Source: Alteromonadaceae bacterium (GTDB lineage: Bacteria > Pseudomonadota > Gammaproteobacteria > Enterobacterales > Alteromonadaceae). From it: a stretch of 64,000 nt of DNA. This document shows positions 54,616 to 64,000 of the stretch, piece by piece (position 1 is the stretch's first letter; each line of letters opens with the position of its first letter). The translations under genes and the position numbers were made by a program. Under the pieces are notes generated by a model. It was not told the DNA's origin. It worked only from the letters and a program-made list of their open reading frames with translations, and did no database searches. The DNA lies in NCBI GenBank assembly GCA_013216015.1, contig JABSOI010000016.1, positions 59,028 through 123,027 on the forward strand. The letters are read 5' to 3'.

Positions 54616-54981
54616 TTAGGTATATTTTTTCAGTAAATTCAGAAGCTCATCTTCTGAAAGACCCAAAGACTTAGCTAACTTCGCCGCCTGCTCCAAATGC
54701 TGGGTTAACTCTTCTCGTTGAAGGCTGTGTAAGTCGACACTTCCATTTACCCGACTACCTTTGCCTTGTTGAGTTAAAATAACGCCTTCGCGCTCCAACT
54801 CTAGGTAGGCCCTTTTAACGGTAATAATGCTGACCTTGACCTCGGTCGCCAGCTGACGAATTGAAGGTAAAGGTGTATTAGGCGGCCAATCACCCACCGC
54901 AATGCGCTGCACGATTTGCTCCATGATCTGCTGATACATGGGCCGCTTGTCTGTTTGAGAAAAAACGAAATTTAAGTTCAT
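54616..54981 (-). CDS. GntR-family regulator, YtrA type
   Basis: About 121 residues. Winged HTH at 8-75 (RPMYQQIMEQIVQRIAVGDW, LPSIRQLATEVKVSIITVKR) and a short helical tail of about 45 residues, the YtrA subfamily layout. These usually repress the ABC operon they head, which fits the order here (13 bases to the ATPase gene). ATG 54981 used; an in-frame GTG at 54987 is possible. Confidence 0.92.
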   Translation of the reverse strand: MNLNFVFSQTDKRPMYQQIMEQIVQRIAVGDWPPNTPLPSIRQLATEVKVSIITVKRAYLELEREGVILTQQGKGSRVNGSVDLHSLQREELTQHLEQAAKLAKSLGLSEDELLNLLKKYT

Positions 54982-55259
54982 ATACACAGTTGATTTTTAA
55001 AAGCAAATATCTGGCACACAGGACAGCTAAAATTTCTGATAGTAACATTAAAGCCAATAGTTACAAAGGGTTAGGTTAAATGCCGTACTGATTTAAGGGT
55101 GTGACTAAGATGTCACATTAATTTGACAGAAATGATGTATTAGAAAATATGAGGTAAATATTTGAAGGCTAACGTCCGCAACGCCAATCGAATCGTTACA
55201 CTGTATGATTAAATTTTACTCTGGATTTGAATTTGACAGATTAAGTGGTAATAAACTCA

Positions 55260-55294
55260 AATAAGCTTTACTTAAATATTAAGTAAAGCTTATT
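55260..55294 (-). terminator. Terminator of the pyrimidine operon
   Basis: 16-bp perfect stem AATAAGCTTTACTTAA and its complement around ATA, 17 bases after the stop of the last minus-strand gene. The rest of 54982-55310 shows no gene. Confidence 0.7.
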
Positions 55295-55310
55295 CCGGCA
55301 TTAATTCAGT

Positions 55311-56552
55311 TTAATCTTTTAACTTCATATTCTCAGATGCCTCAAGCATGGCATGCATTAAAACATTACAGCCAGCCTCGCATTGCTCTGCGGTTGTGTC
55401 TTCAATTTCAGCGTGGCTGATGCCATCTTTGCAAGGGGTGAATACCATACCAGTAGGCACTATGTCGGCCATGTAGCAGGCGTCGTGTCCTGCACCGGCA
55501 AAAATATCCATATGACTGTAGCCTAGTTTCTTTGCGGCTATCTCTACATTGTCAGAAGCGTTGAATTCTACCGGCGCGAAGTACCAGAAGTGATCAACGT
55601 CAATGTCGATGTTATGTTTTGTTGCTAATTCCTGGCAATAATTTTGTAATTGCTTGTCCATTTGTGCCAATACATCAGGATTGGGGTTACGTAAATCAGC
55701 ACTGAATTTAACCGTTCCTGGAATGGTGTTTCTGGAATTCGGATAGACTTCCATAAAACCAACTGTACCTAAACCATTAGGTGGATTATTCAGGGCAATA
55801 TTATTGATTTCATTAACGATATTACTGGCAGCCAACATGGCATCAAAGCGCATATGCATAGGTGTTGACCCTGCATGAGATTCTCTGCCTGTCACTGTGA
55901 TGTCGTACCAGCGGATCCCCTGTCCTAAACGAACTACACCTATTATTTTGTCTTCTTCTTCTAAAATAGGGCCTTGTTCTATATGCGTTTCAAAAAATGC
56001 TCCGATGTTACGACTGCCGGGTTCTTCGTCGCCCAGATAGCCAATTTTTTCTAATTCATCCCGTAACACTAAACCATTAACATCAATTTTTGCCAGCTCT
56101 GTCGCTAAGTCAAAGCGACCGACATAAACGCCTGAGCCTTGCATGGCTGGTGGAAAACGAGAACCTTCCTCATTAGTCCATACGCTAAATTCAAATGGGG
56201 CGTTGGTTTGTATATTATTTTCTTCTAAGGTTCTTAATACTTCAAGGCCCGCAAGAACGCCAAATACACCATCAAATTTGCCACCTGTTGGTTGTGTATC
56301 AAGATGGCTACCAGTAGCAACGGCAGGTAATTTGTTGTTTTTACCTTCGCGGCGGGCAAATATATTGCCTATTTTATCAATTGAAATTGAACAACCCGCT
56401 TCTTTACACCATTTAACAAAAAGATCGCGGGCCTGACCGTCTAGCGCCGTTGCTGCCAGTCGGTTACAACCACCTTTATCTGTAGCTCCGATTTTGGCCA
56501 TTTCCATCAAACTCTGCCAAAGGCGGTCTTTGTTTATCCTTAAATTATTCAT
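55311..56552 (-). CDS. M20-type Zn hydrolase: N-carbamoyl amino-acid amidohydrolase
   Basis: 413 residues. M20 family of allantoate/ureidopropionase/hydantoin-utilisation C enzymes: ATGSHLDTQPTGGKFDG (79-95, metal His and Asp), WTNEEGSRFPP (about 127), FFETHIEQGP, GRESHAGSTP and AGHDACYMADIVPTGM. Cleaves N-carbamoyl-beta-alanine or a related ureido acid to amine, CO2 and ammonia. Last gene of the minus-strand operon; its start overlaps the permease stop (ATGA). A second, unrelated ureidopropionase lies two genes upstream. Confidence 0.92.
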   Translation of the reverse strand: MNNLRINKDRLWQSLMEMAKIGATDKGGCNRLAATALDGQARDLFVKWCKEAGCSISIDKIGNIFARREGKNNKLPAVATGSHLDTQPTGGKFDGVFGVLAGLEVLRTLEENNIQTNAPFEFSVWTNEEGSRFPPAMQGSGVYVGRFDLATELAKIDVNGLVLRDELEKIGYLGDEEPGSRNIGAFFETHIEQGPILEEEDKIIGVVRLGQGIRWYDITVTGRESHAGSTPMHMRFDAMLAASNIVNEINNIALNNPPNGLGTVGFMEVYPNSRNTIPGTVKFSADLRNPNPDVLAQMDKQLQNYCQELATKHNIDIDVDHFWYFAPVEFNASDNVEIAAKKLGYSHMDIFAGAGHDACYMADIVPTGMVFTPCKDGISHAEIEDTTAEQCEAGCNVLMHAMLEASENMKLKD

Positions 56553-58063
56553 TCTCTGGCCTCTGTAAATGTTAATAATTTAACCTTTAATATGTAATAA
56601 ATTGCTGCCCCGGATATTGAACCAGTAAACCAGCCGTAATCATAAAACCAATGTAATTTTCCGGTGGTTAATGCAATTATGGTCAATGCAACAGGAATAA
56701 AAAATGCGGCTAATCCCTGATAATTTACATTGCTGTAAATACCGCCGGTTTTATATAAAGAAACTAAATCCAGTTCTTGTTTGTTAATGATAAAATAATC
56801 AACAATCATAATGCCTGCTATGGGTCCCAACAGGCTTGAATAGCCTAATAACCAGTTTGAATATAAGGCTTCAACACTGACATCAGATTCAATCCAATGC
56901 ATTTTTTTCATCAACTCCCAGCTCATCATCAACACACCAATCAGGCCGGTTAATAATACTCCGCGTTTTTCACTGATCAGCTTAGGAGCAACATTTTGAA
57001 AGTCATTGGTGGGTGAAACAATGTTAGCGGCACTATTGGTTGATAAGGTTGCGATGATAATTAACACCATGGCAATACCAACCATGATTGGGTTATCAAT
57101 TTTACCGATTAAATTAATAGGATCTGAAATTGGCTCACCAACTAAGGTCGTTGACGCAGAAGTTAATACCACGCCAAGGGCAGCAAAGAAAAACATTGTT
57201 AAAGGTAAACCTAATATTTGTCCCGTTATCTGGTCTTTTTGTGATTTAACAAAGCGGCTGAAATCTGGAATATTTAAACTCAGTGTTGCCCAAAAACCTA
57301 CCATGGCGGTAATACCTGCCATTAAATAAGGGGCTGCACTGTCTGCTTCGGGTCTGTTGGCTTTGGTGGCAAGTATTTCGGTTAAATTAATCTGCGGTAG
57401 AGCCCACAGCATTAAACCTATTCCTACGGTTAATAAAATAGGGGCAGACCAGTTTTCCAATTTTTTAATTGAGTTGGCACCTTTCATTACTACGTATAAG
57501 TTAAGCGCAAGAAATATGAAGAAGCCATAGACTTCACCAACGCTTCCCAGTGATGCCCAGCTCATTGATAATTCAGAGAACAAAAGGTGACAGGCAATAC
57601 CACCAAATAAAGTTTGAATACCAAACCAGCCACAGGCAACAATTGCACGGATCAGGCAGGGTATATTTGAACCATAAAGCCCGAAAGAAGAACGTAATAA
57701 AATGGGGAAAGGAATACCATATTTAGTGCCAGCAAATGCATTAAGGGTTAGTGGGATCAATACAATGATATTGGCAATGAAAATGGTAAATAGTGCTTCC
57801 ATTACCGAAAGGCCGAAGTAGGAAGTTAATACACCGCCAAGCGTGTAAGTTGGAACACATATAGCCATACCAATCCATAAAGCAGCTACGTTACCTTTAT
57901 GCCAGGTGCGTTGTTTTATTTTAGTTGGTGCTAAATCGTCATTGTAAAGCGGACTATCTCTGACATCACTTTGTACATCTAACTCAATAAACTCGTCAAC
58001 CTGATGAACAGATGAAGTAAGCAATGTAGAATTATTGCTACTAGAGTTGGTTTGTTGCTCCAT
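56549..58063 (-). CDS. NCS1 nucleobase:cation symporter
   Basis: 504 residues, about 12 membrane helices after a polar N-terminus of 45 residues. NCS1 motifs: GIPFPILLRSSFGLYGSNIP, GWFGIQTLFGG, and NSAANIVSPTNDF. Related to hydantoin, uracil and allantoin permeases; in this operon it most likely brings in uracil, thymine or dihydropyrimidines. Ribosome site GGGAGT. No lesion. Confidence 0.93.
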   Translation of the reverse strand: MEQQTNSSSNNSTLLTSSVHQVDEFIELDVQSDVRDSPLYNDDLAPTKIKQRTWHKGNVAALWIGMAICVPTYTLGGVLTSYFGLSVMEALFTIFIANIIVLIPLTLNAFAGTKYGIPFPILLRSSFGLYGSNIPCLIRAIVACGWFGIQTLFGGIACHLLFSELSMSWASLGSVGEVYGFFIFLALNLYVVMKGANSIKKLENWSAPILLTVGIGLMLWALPQINLTEILATKANRPEADSAAPYLMAGITAMVGFWATLSLNIPDFSRFVKSQKDQITGQILGLPLTMFFFAALGVVLTSASTTLVGEPISDPINLIGKIDNPIMVGIAMVLIIIATLSTNSAANIVSPTNDFQNVAPKLISEKRGVLLTGLIGVLMMSWELMKKMHWIESDVSVEALYSNWLLGYSSLLGPIAGIMIVDYFIINKQELDLVSLYKTGGIYSNVNYQGLAAFFIPVALTIIALTTGKLHWFYDYGWFTGSISGAAIYYILKVKLLTFTEARE

Positions 58064-58312
58064 AGTGACTCCCTAATTTTTTATTATTGTTTGCATTAGT
58101 TTATGCATTGCTTTAACGCATTACTTTGTTTGTATTATTTAATACAATTAATTTGAATACCGCTATCTTTAATAATTTACATGTTTAAATGTTATTTATC
58201 TAGGAACATTTTATTCTATATTTTCAATGGCAAGGTGAACTTTAACGACAAAAGGATCTAAAATTTAGATCCTCAATTATGCTAGTACGACTTGTTGAAA
58301 ATATTAATAGAC

Positions 58313-59179
58313 CTATATCTCTGTTAATTTTCCATAAGTTTCAGGACGACGATCACGGTAGAATTGCCATACTTTTCTAACATCGTCTATCATGTCTAAA
58401 TCAAGTGTCGAAATCAGCAATTCGTCATTGTCTTCTGAGGCAATATCGATGAATTCGCCACGTGGGTTAACGTGATAACTGGTGCCATAAAATTTACCGA
58501 TATTCCACGGTGCTTCAGTACCAACACGATTGATACAACCCATAAAATAGCCATTGGCAATAGCGTGAGCTGGTTGTTCAATTTTCCACAAGTGTTGTGA
58601 TAAACCGGCGACAGTAGCTGAAGGGTTGTAAACAATTTCAGCGCCATTAAGACCCAGTATTCTTGCTCCTTCAGGAAAATGACGGTCATAGCAGATATAT
58701 ATGCCAATTTTGGCATAACGTGTTTGAAATACCGGGTATTCACTATCGCCAGGTTTGAAGAAAAATTTCTCCCAAAAACCGCTGGTGTGAGGGATTTGTT
58801 TCTTACGATATTTACCCAAATAGGTGCCATCGGCATCGATTACTGCTGCGGTATTGTAATAAACGCCTGGTTGTACGTATTCATATAGCGGAACTATGAT
58901 CACCATTTCATATTTCTTAGCATATTCTGCTATCACATCACACGTTGGCCCAGGTATCGGTTCGGCAGCGTCGTACCAACGACTATCTTGCGATGGGCAA
59001 AAGTACGGGCCGTTAAAGATTTCCTGCAAACACAATATTTGTACACCTTTTTTTCCTGCTTCTTCGATGAAGGGAATATGGTGTTCCAGTGCAGCCTGTT
59101 GAATTTCTTTAACCGACTTTGATTCATCATTTAGTGGGTTATGACATTGGATCAAACCACTGATGACATTTCTTGGCAT
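58313..59179 (-). CDS. Nitrilase-type beta-ureidopropionase
   Basis: 288 residues, carbon-nitrogen hydrolase with Glu-Lys-Cys triad: Glu in LCLQEIFNGPYFC, Lys in GKYRKKQIPH and Cys in IGIYICYDRHFPEG. Close in character to eukaryotic-type beta-alanine synthase (SGFWEKFFFKPGD, WKIEQPAHAIANGYF). Cleaves N-carbamoyl-beta-alanine, the third step of reductive pyrimidine breakdown. Between the permease and preA in the operon. The 249-base gap downstream (58064-58312) holds nothing visible. Confidence 0.93.
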   Translation of the reverse strand: MPRNVISGLIQCHNPLNDESKSVKEIQQAALEHHIPFIEEAGKKGVQILCLQEIFNGPYFCPSQDSRWYDAAEPIPGPTCDVIAEYAKKYEMVIIVPLYEYVQPGVYYNTAAVIDADGTYLGKYRKKQIPHTSGFWEKFFFKPGDSEYPVFQTRYAKIGIYICYDRHFPEGARILGLNGAEIVYNPSATVAGLSQHLWKIEQPAHAIANGYFMGCINRVGTEAPWNIGKFYGTSYHVNPRGEFIDIASEDNDELLISTLDLDMIDDVRKVWQFYRDRRPETYGKLTEI

Positions 59180-59291
59180 GTGAATTACCTTTTATTTTTT
59201 TAGTTAAAATATTTAAGTTAAAAGATTTAAGTCAAAAGTTTTTTAAGTTAATCGTTATATTTGCTAATCATATTTTAGTTATCACTTACTG

Positions 59292-60563
59292 CTATTTCTC
59301 TTCGCGATATGGATTTTCAGGATGATGTAACCAGCTTAAATGCGGCTTTCCTGTATCAATATCTACCATTTTAATGGCATTAGGCTCGGGGCAGGTAATT
59401 TCACATAAATTACAGCCAACACACTCTTCGTCAATAATAGTGTATTTGCGATCACCTAGATCACCCGTTTGTAAAATAGACTGATGAGAAGTATCTTCAC
59501 AAGCCGCAAAACAACGGCCACAGCCAATACAAATGTCCTGATCAATATGAGCTATACGTTTATAGTTCATATTGAGGTGCTTCCAATCTGTCGTGTTTGG
59601 AATTGCCATACGGCTAAAATCGTTTATGTTTTTATAGCCCTTTTGATCCATCCAATCACTCAGGCCATCACATAGGTCATCAATAATTTTAAAACCATAT
59701 AACATTGCCGCGGTACAAACCTGAACGTTAGTTGCACCTAATGAGATGAATTCAGCTGCATCGCGCCAGTTTGATATTCCGCCAATACCTGAAATTGGTA
59801 AATTTGCGGTTTCAGGATCACGAGCAATTTCTGACACCATACTTAATGCAATAGGTTTTACTGCTGAGCCACAATATCCGCCATGAGTTCCCTTACCATC
59901 AACACTGGGCTCTGGTGACATAGTGTCCAGATTTACTGAAGTAATTGAATTAATTGTATTGATCAAACTTACCGCGTCAGCGCCACCACGCATTGCTGCT
60001 GCTGCTGGTTTACGGACATCGGTAATGTTCGGGGTTAATTTTACAATTACCGGTAGTGAGCAATATTGTTTGCACCAACGGGTAACCATTTCTATATATT
60101 TTGGTACCTGACCAACGGCAGCACCCATACCTCGTTCCGGCATACCGTGAGGACAACCAAAATTAAGTTCAATGCCGTCTGCACCGGTTGCTTCAACCAG
60201 AGGTAGAATGTTTTTCCAGGCTTCTTCTTCACAAGGCACCATCAGTGAAACGATAATTACACGATCCGGCCAGTCTTTTTTAACTTGAGTTATTTCATCC
60301 AAGTTAATTTGTAACGGTCGATCGGTAATAAGTTCAATGTTATTGAAACCCAGTACTTGCCTATTTTGACCATAATGCGCGCCATATCGGGAAGAAACAT
60401 TGATTGGTGCAGGATCTTCCCCCAATGTTTTCCAGACAACACCACCCCAACCAGCTTCAAAAGCACGTACAACGTTGTAGGCTTTGTCTGTTGGTGGTGC
60501 CGAGGCCAACCAAAAAGGGTTGATAGATTTAATTCCAATAAATTCACAAGCTAAATTTGCCAC
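59292..60563 (-). CDS. preA: Dihydropyrimidine dehydrogenase, PreA subunit
   Basis: About 423 residues. FMN barrel like dihydroorotate dehydrogenase (PFWLASAPPTD, WGGVVWKTLGEDP, IELNFGCPHGM, catalytic Cys in this family motif, VKLTPNITDVR, GIGGISNW) and a C-terminal pair of 4Fe-4S motifs (CIGCGRCFAAC, CVGCNLCEITCPEP). Reduces uracil and thymine with electrons from PreT. I chose GTG 60563, with AAGGA seven bases upstream; a GTG at 60581 overlapping the preT stop is possible. Cytosolic. Confidence 0.96.
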   Translation of the reverse strand: MANLACEFIGIKSINPFWLASAPPTDKAYNVVRAFEAGWGGVVWKTLGEDPAPINVSSRYGAHYGQNRQVLGFNNIELITDRPLQINLDEITQVKKDWPDRVIIVSLMVPCEEEAWKNILPLVEATGADGIELNFGCPHGMPERGMGAAVGQVPKYIEMVTRWCKQYCSLPVIVKLTPNITDVRKPAAAAMRGGADAVSLINTINSITSVNLDTMSPEPSVDGKGTHGGYCGSAVKPIALSMVSEIARDPETANLPISGIGGISNWRDAAEFISLGATNVQVCTAAMLYGFKIIDDLCDGLSDWMDQKGYKNINDFSRMAIPNTTDWKHLNMNYKRIAHIDQDICIGCGRCFAACEDTSHQSILQTGDLGDRKYTIIDEECVGCNLCEITCPEPNAIKMVDIDTGKPHLSWLHHPENPYREEK

Positions 60564-60573
60564 AATATTTTCC

Positions 60574-61938
60574 TTATTCACCCTGATTGATTATTTGTTT
60601 CAGTTGTTGATGAATCGCCAACGCTGCTTTATTGCCATGATCAACAGCTTCAACGACCAGATCTTTACCGTTAATACAATCACCACCGGCATAAACGTCG
60701 TTTAAACTTGTTTGAAAGTTATCATTCACGGCAATTCTGCCGCGCTGATCCAATGCTGGTTTATCTGAATTATTACCTAGCGGTGAGCTTTCAAACTTCT
60801 GACCTATGGCTTTAAATACTACGTCACAAGGTAAAGAAATAAGGTTGTCAGTAACAACTAACTTACCGTTGTCATCTGTTTCTGTTTTATTAAATACCAT
60901 TTCTGTTATGCCGGATTCATCACCGATAATTTCTTTTGGCTGCGCATTACAAATGAAGGTGGCACCATTTTGTTGCGCCAGATCTTGTTCATGCTGTGAA
61001 GCACCCATTGCACTTTTATCGCGTCGATAGACAATAGTGACATCTTGTGCACCTAATTTTTTGCTTTGCACTGCGATATCAACAGCCGTCATACCGGCAC
61101 CAATAACAATTACGCGGCGCCCTACCGGAAGGTTGCTCAATTGAGTTTCCTGACGTAAATCCTCAATATAGGCAACGGCATCTTCAACACCTGGATATTG
61201 TTCACCAGGAATATTCAATGCGTTAACATCACTCATACCTATGCCAAGAAACACGGCATCATAGTTTTCGCGTAATTGGGCGAGAGAAATATCACGGCCT
61301 AAAGCTTTTTGATATTGAATGTCTATTCCGCCTATTTTAAGCACAAATTCAATTTCTGTCTGGGCGAAATCATCTACCAGTTTGTAGAGTGCAATTCCGT
61401 ATTCATTCAAACCGCCACTTTTATCAGCGGCTTCAAAAATAGTGACTTGATGACCATCACAAGCCAGTTGGTGTGCACAGGAAAGTCCCGCTGGGCCTGC
61501 ACCAACAATAGCTATATGTTTTCCGGTACTTTTAGCTCGGGTAAATGGATAAGGTTGTGCCGGATCTAAATGATCAACTGCATAGCGTTGTAACCTGCCG
61601 ATCTCTACCGGCTTTTCTTCATGCTTATTTCGAACACAAACTTGTTCACACAAGGTTTCTGTCGGGCAAACACGAGCACAACTACCACCAAGGATATTTG
61701 CCGACAAAATTTCTTTTGCCGCACCGTGGTTGTTACCCGTATTAATTTTTCGAATAAAAAGTGGAATGTCGATACCAGTAGGACATGCAGTAATGCAGGG
61801 GGCATCGTAGCAAAATAAGCAACGTTCACTGGCAACCAAAACTTGTTTGTCGCTTAGTGGAGGCGCTATATCGGAGAAGTTCTCATTTATCACTACATCA
61901 AGTAATCGATTAGATTTTATGTCGTGCGTAAAACTCAT
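60574..61938 (-). CDS. preT: Dihydropyrimidine dehydrogenase, PreT subunit
   Basis: 454 residues. N-terminal Fe-S part (RCLFCYDAPCITACPTGIDI, GGSCARVCPTETLCEQVCV), FAD site GAGPAGLSCAHQL (about 151), NAD(P) site VIGAGMTAVD (about 281), and YAGGDCINGKDLVVEAVDHG at the end, as in GltD-like flavoproteins. Feeds electrons from NADH to PreA. First gene of the minus-strand operon, with ribosome site AAGGT; a RutR-type palindrome lies 158 bases upstream. Confidence 0.96.
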   Translation of the reverse strand: MSFTHDIKSNRLLDVVINENFSDIAPPLSDKQVLVASERCLFCYDAPCITACPTGIDIPLFIRKINTGNNHGAAKEILSANILGGSCARVCPTETLCEQVCVRNKHEEKPVEIGRLQRYAVDHLDPAQPYPFTRAKSTGKHIAIVGAGPAGLSCAHQLACDGHQVTIFEAADKSGGLNEYGIALYKLVDDFAQTEIEFVLKIGGIDIQYQKALGRDISLAQLRENYDAVFLGIGMSDVNALNIPGEQYPGVEDAVAYIEDLRQETQLSNLPVGRRVIVIGAGMTAVDIAVQSKKLGAQDVTIVYRRDKSAMGASQHEQDLAQQNGATFICNAQPKEIIGDESGITEMVFNKTETDDNGKLVVTDNLISLPCDVVFKAIGQKFESSPLGNNSDKPALDQRGRIAVNDNFQTSLNDVYAGGDCINGKDLVVEAVDHGNKAALAIHQQLKQIINQGE

Positions 61939-62095
61939 TATCTTACCTTGTTAAATATTTATTGATGTCAATTAAATATTGAGGATTGTTATATTATTTT
62001 AGGTGTTTTTATAATTTTTGCTTAACTAAATTCTGTTGATAAAGTTTTAATTAATTTAAACATTAAAATAAATTCAATATATATAAGAATATATT

Positions 62096-62111
62096 TTGAC
62101 CATTTGGTCAA
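62096..62111. promoter_or_regulatory. RutR-type operator in the preT-dihydropyrimidinase divergent region
   Basis: TTGACCATTTGGTCAA, a perfect palindrome equal to the known RutR consensus TTGACCA-N2-TGGTCAA. RutR is a TetR-family repressor released by uracil or thymine. It lies between the two divergent units of the pyrimidine locus (61939-62517). No rutR gene is in the window, so binding would be by a product encoded elsewhere. The rest of the 579-base gap shows no gene. Confidence 0.85.
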
Positions 62112-62499
62112 GTTTAATTTACTATAGATTGTATTGAAAATATCAAAATTAACTAATATCTATGTTATTCAGTTGGTTATTTGTTGTAAGTTTGATGTTG
62201 CCTGATTTTTTACCTTGTGAATGTGTTTCCTAGTGTGTTGTGTTGTGTTTTGTTTTGAAGGGAAAGTAGAATTTCTACTCTAATTTTGGCTGCTTTCTAG
62301 TGGTAAATTTTTTGAACATCAAGCAAAGCAAAATAGGAAAAGAAATTATATTGACTTAATTTTTAATCAAGCTATAAATTTATAGGTAGTACTCACAATA
62401 TTCCCATTGTATTGAGTAACTTATTATATTTCCAGGTTCTTTGGGGATAGGTAACAAACAAGTTATTCGATCTAATTTGTAAAACCAGCTTTAAAATAA

Positions 62500-63960
<1,461 letters not shown>

Positions 63961-64000
63961 TTTTAAATATTTGAAAATAGAATCTTTTAAAAATACTATA

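Noticed and set aside
58414..58836. Minus-strand 140-codon frame
   Set aside because: Lies fully within the ureidopropionase gene in another frame; a shadow frame.
61545..61835. Several overlapping frames inside preT
   Set aside because: Shadow frames of a well-supported gene without ribosome sites.

Overview
The window reads as chromosomal DNA of a marine gammaproteobacterium of the Alteromonadales, most like the Colwellia/Thalassotalea group. That placement is an inference from low GC, DUF3016 and DUF3019 proteins, a MipA-DUF3019-two-component cluster, a GlyGly-CTERM protein, a YggN homologue and ZapE/TapT/NrdR-Rib gene sets. No rRNA, tRNA or CRISPR array was found.

Layout. 0-7.3 kb is a scarred accessory zone behind the 3' end of groL. 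It holds a ParD antitoxin with a nonsense-mutated ParE, a primase-helicase fusion (AEP domain of the TOTE type plus SF2 helicase), a HigBA pair with twin operators, and a ParD-like/RelE-like pair whose toxin is fused at its end to the wreck of an S41 peptidase gene. A broken amidohydrolase follows. A second copy of the groL tail and terminator lies at 4.27-4.35 kb, so the primase-helicase/TA segment is bracketed by direct repeats. 7.3-16.8 kb carries a DUF3016 protein, a MocR regulator split by a MITE-like element and divergent from a PLP decarboxylase, an EF-hand protein, and a five-gene set (exported hydrolase, ABC ATPase, ABC permease, ECF sigma factor, membrane protein). 17-22.4 kb is core metabolism: glyA, nrdR, ribD, ribE, ribBA. 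22.7-37.3 kb has a BlaI/M56-TonB pair with palindromic operators, arfB, a MITE-split nudC, an exported M18 peptidase, a GlyGly-CTERM cyclophilin, a TrmH-type methylase, a cold-shock gene, zapE, yggN-like, tapT, a LysR regulator and mmsA. 37.7-50.5 kb has a frameshifted GGDEF-EAL protein, a YbbAP-type ABC system, a carboxylesterase, the MipA-DUF3019-response regulator-kinase cluster and a cytosine-deaminase-like gene. 51-55 kb is a GntR-ABC-LolA-like-esterase group whose ATPase is frameshifted.

55.3-64 kb is a reductive pyrimidine catabolism locus: preT-preA, a nitrilase-type beta-ureidopropionase, an NCS1 permease and an M20-type amidohydrolase on the minus strand, with dihydropyrimidinase divergent on the plus strand. 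The divergent region contains a perfect 16-bp palindrome identical to the RutR consensus. The cytosine deaminase (50 kb) and MmsA (35.8 kb) could feed and drain the pathway, which is inference.

The most striking pattern is the load of small non-coding elements. A TA-flanked MITE-like family (157-159 bp, TACCC...GGGTA ends) occurs five times in two subtypes; two copies split mocR and nudC, and removing each copy plus one TA restores the reading frame exactly. Two other MITE-like families occur (45.4 and 41.6 kb), along with at least seven short tandem arrays in intergenic DNA. Counting nonsense, frameshift, truncation and insertion cases, seven genes are broken: parE, the S41 peptidase, the amidohydrolase, mocR, nudC, the GGDEF-EAL gene and the ABC ATPase. 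Two of these breaks sit in homopolymer runs and could be assembly errors.
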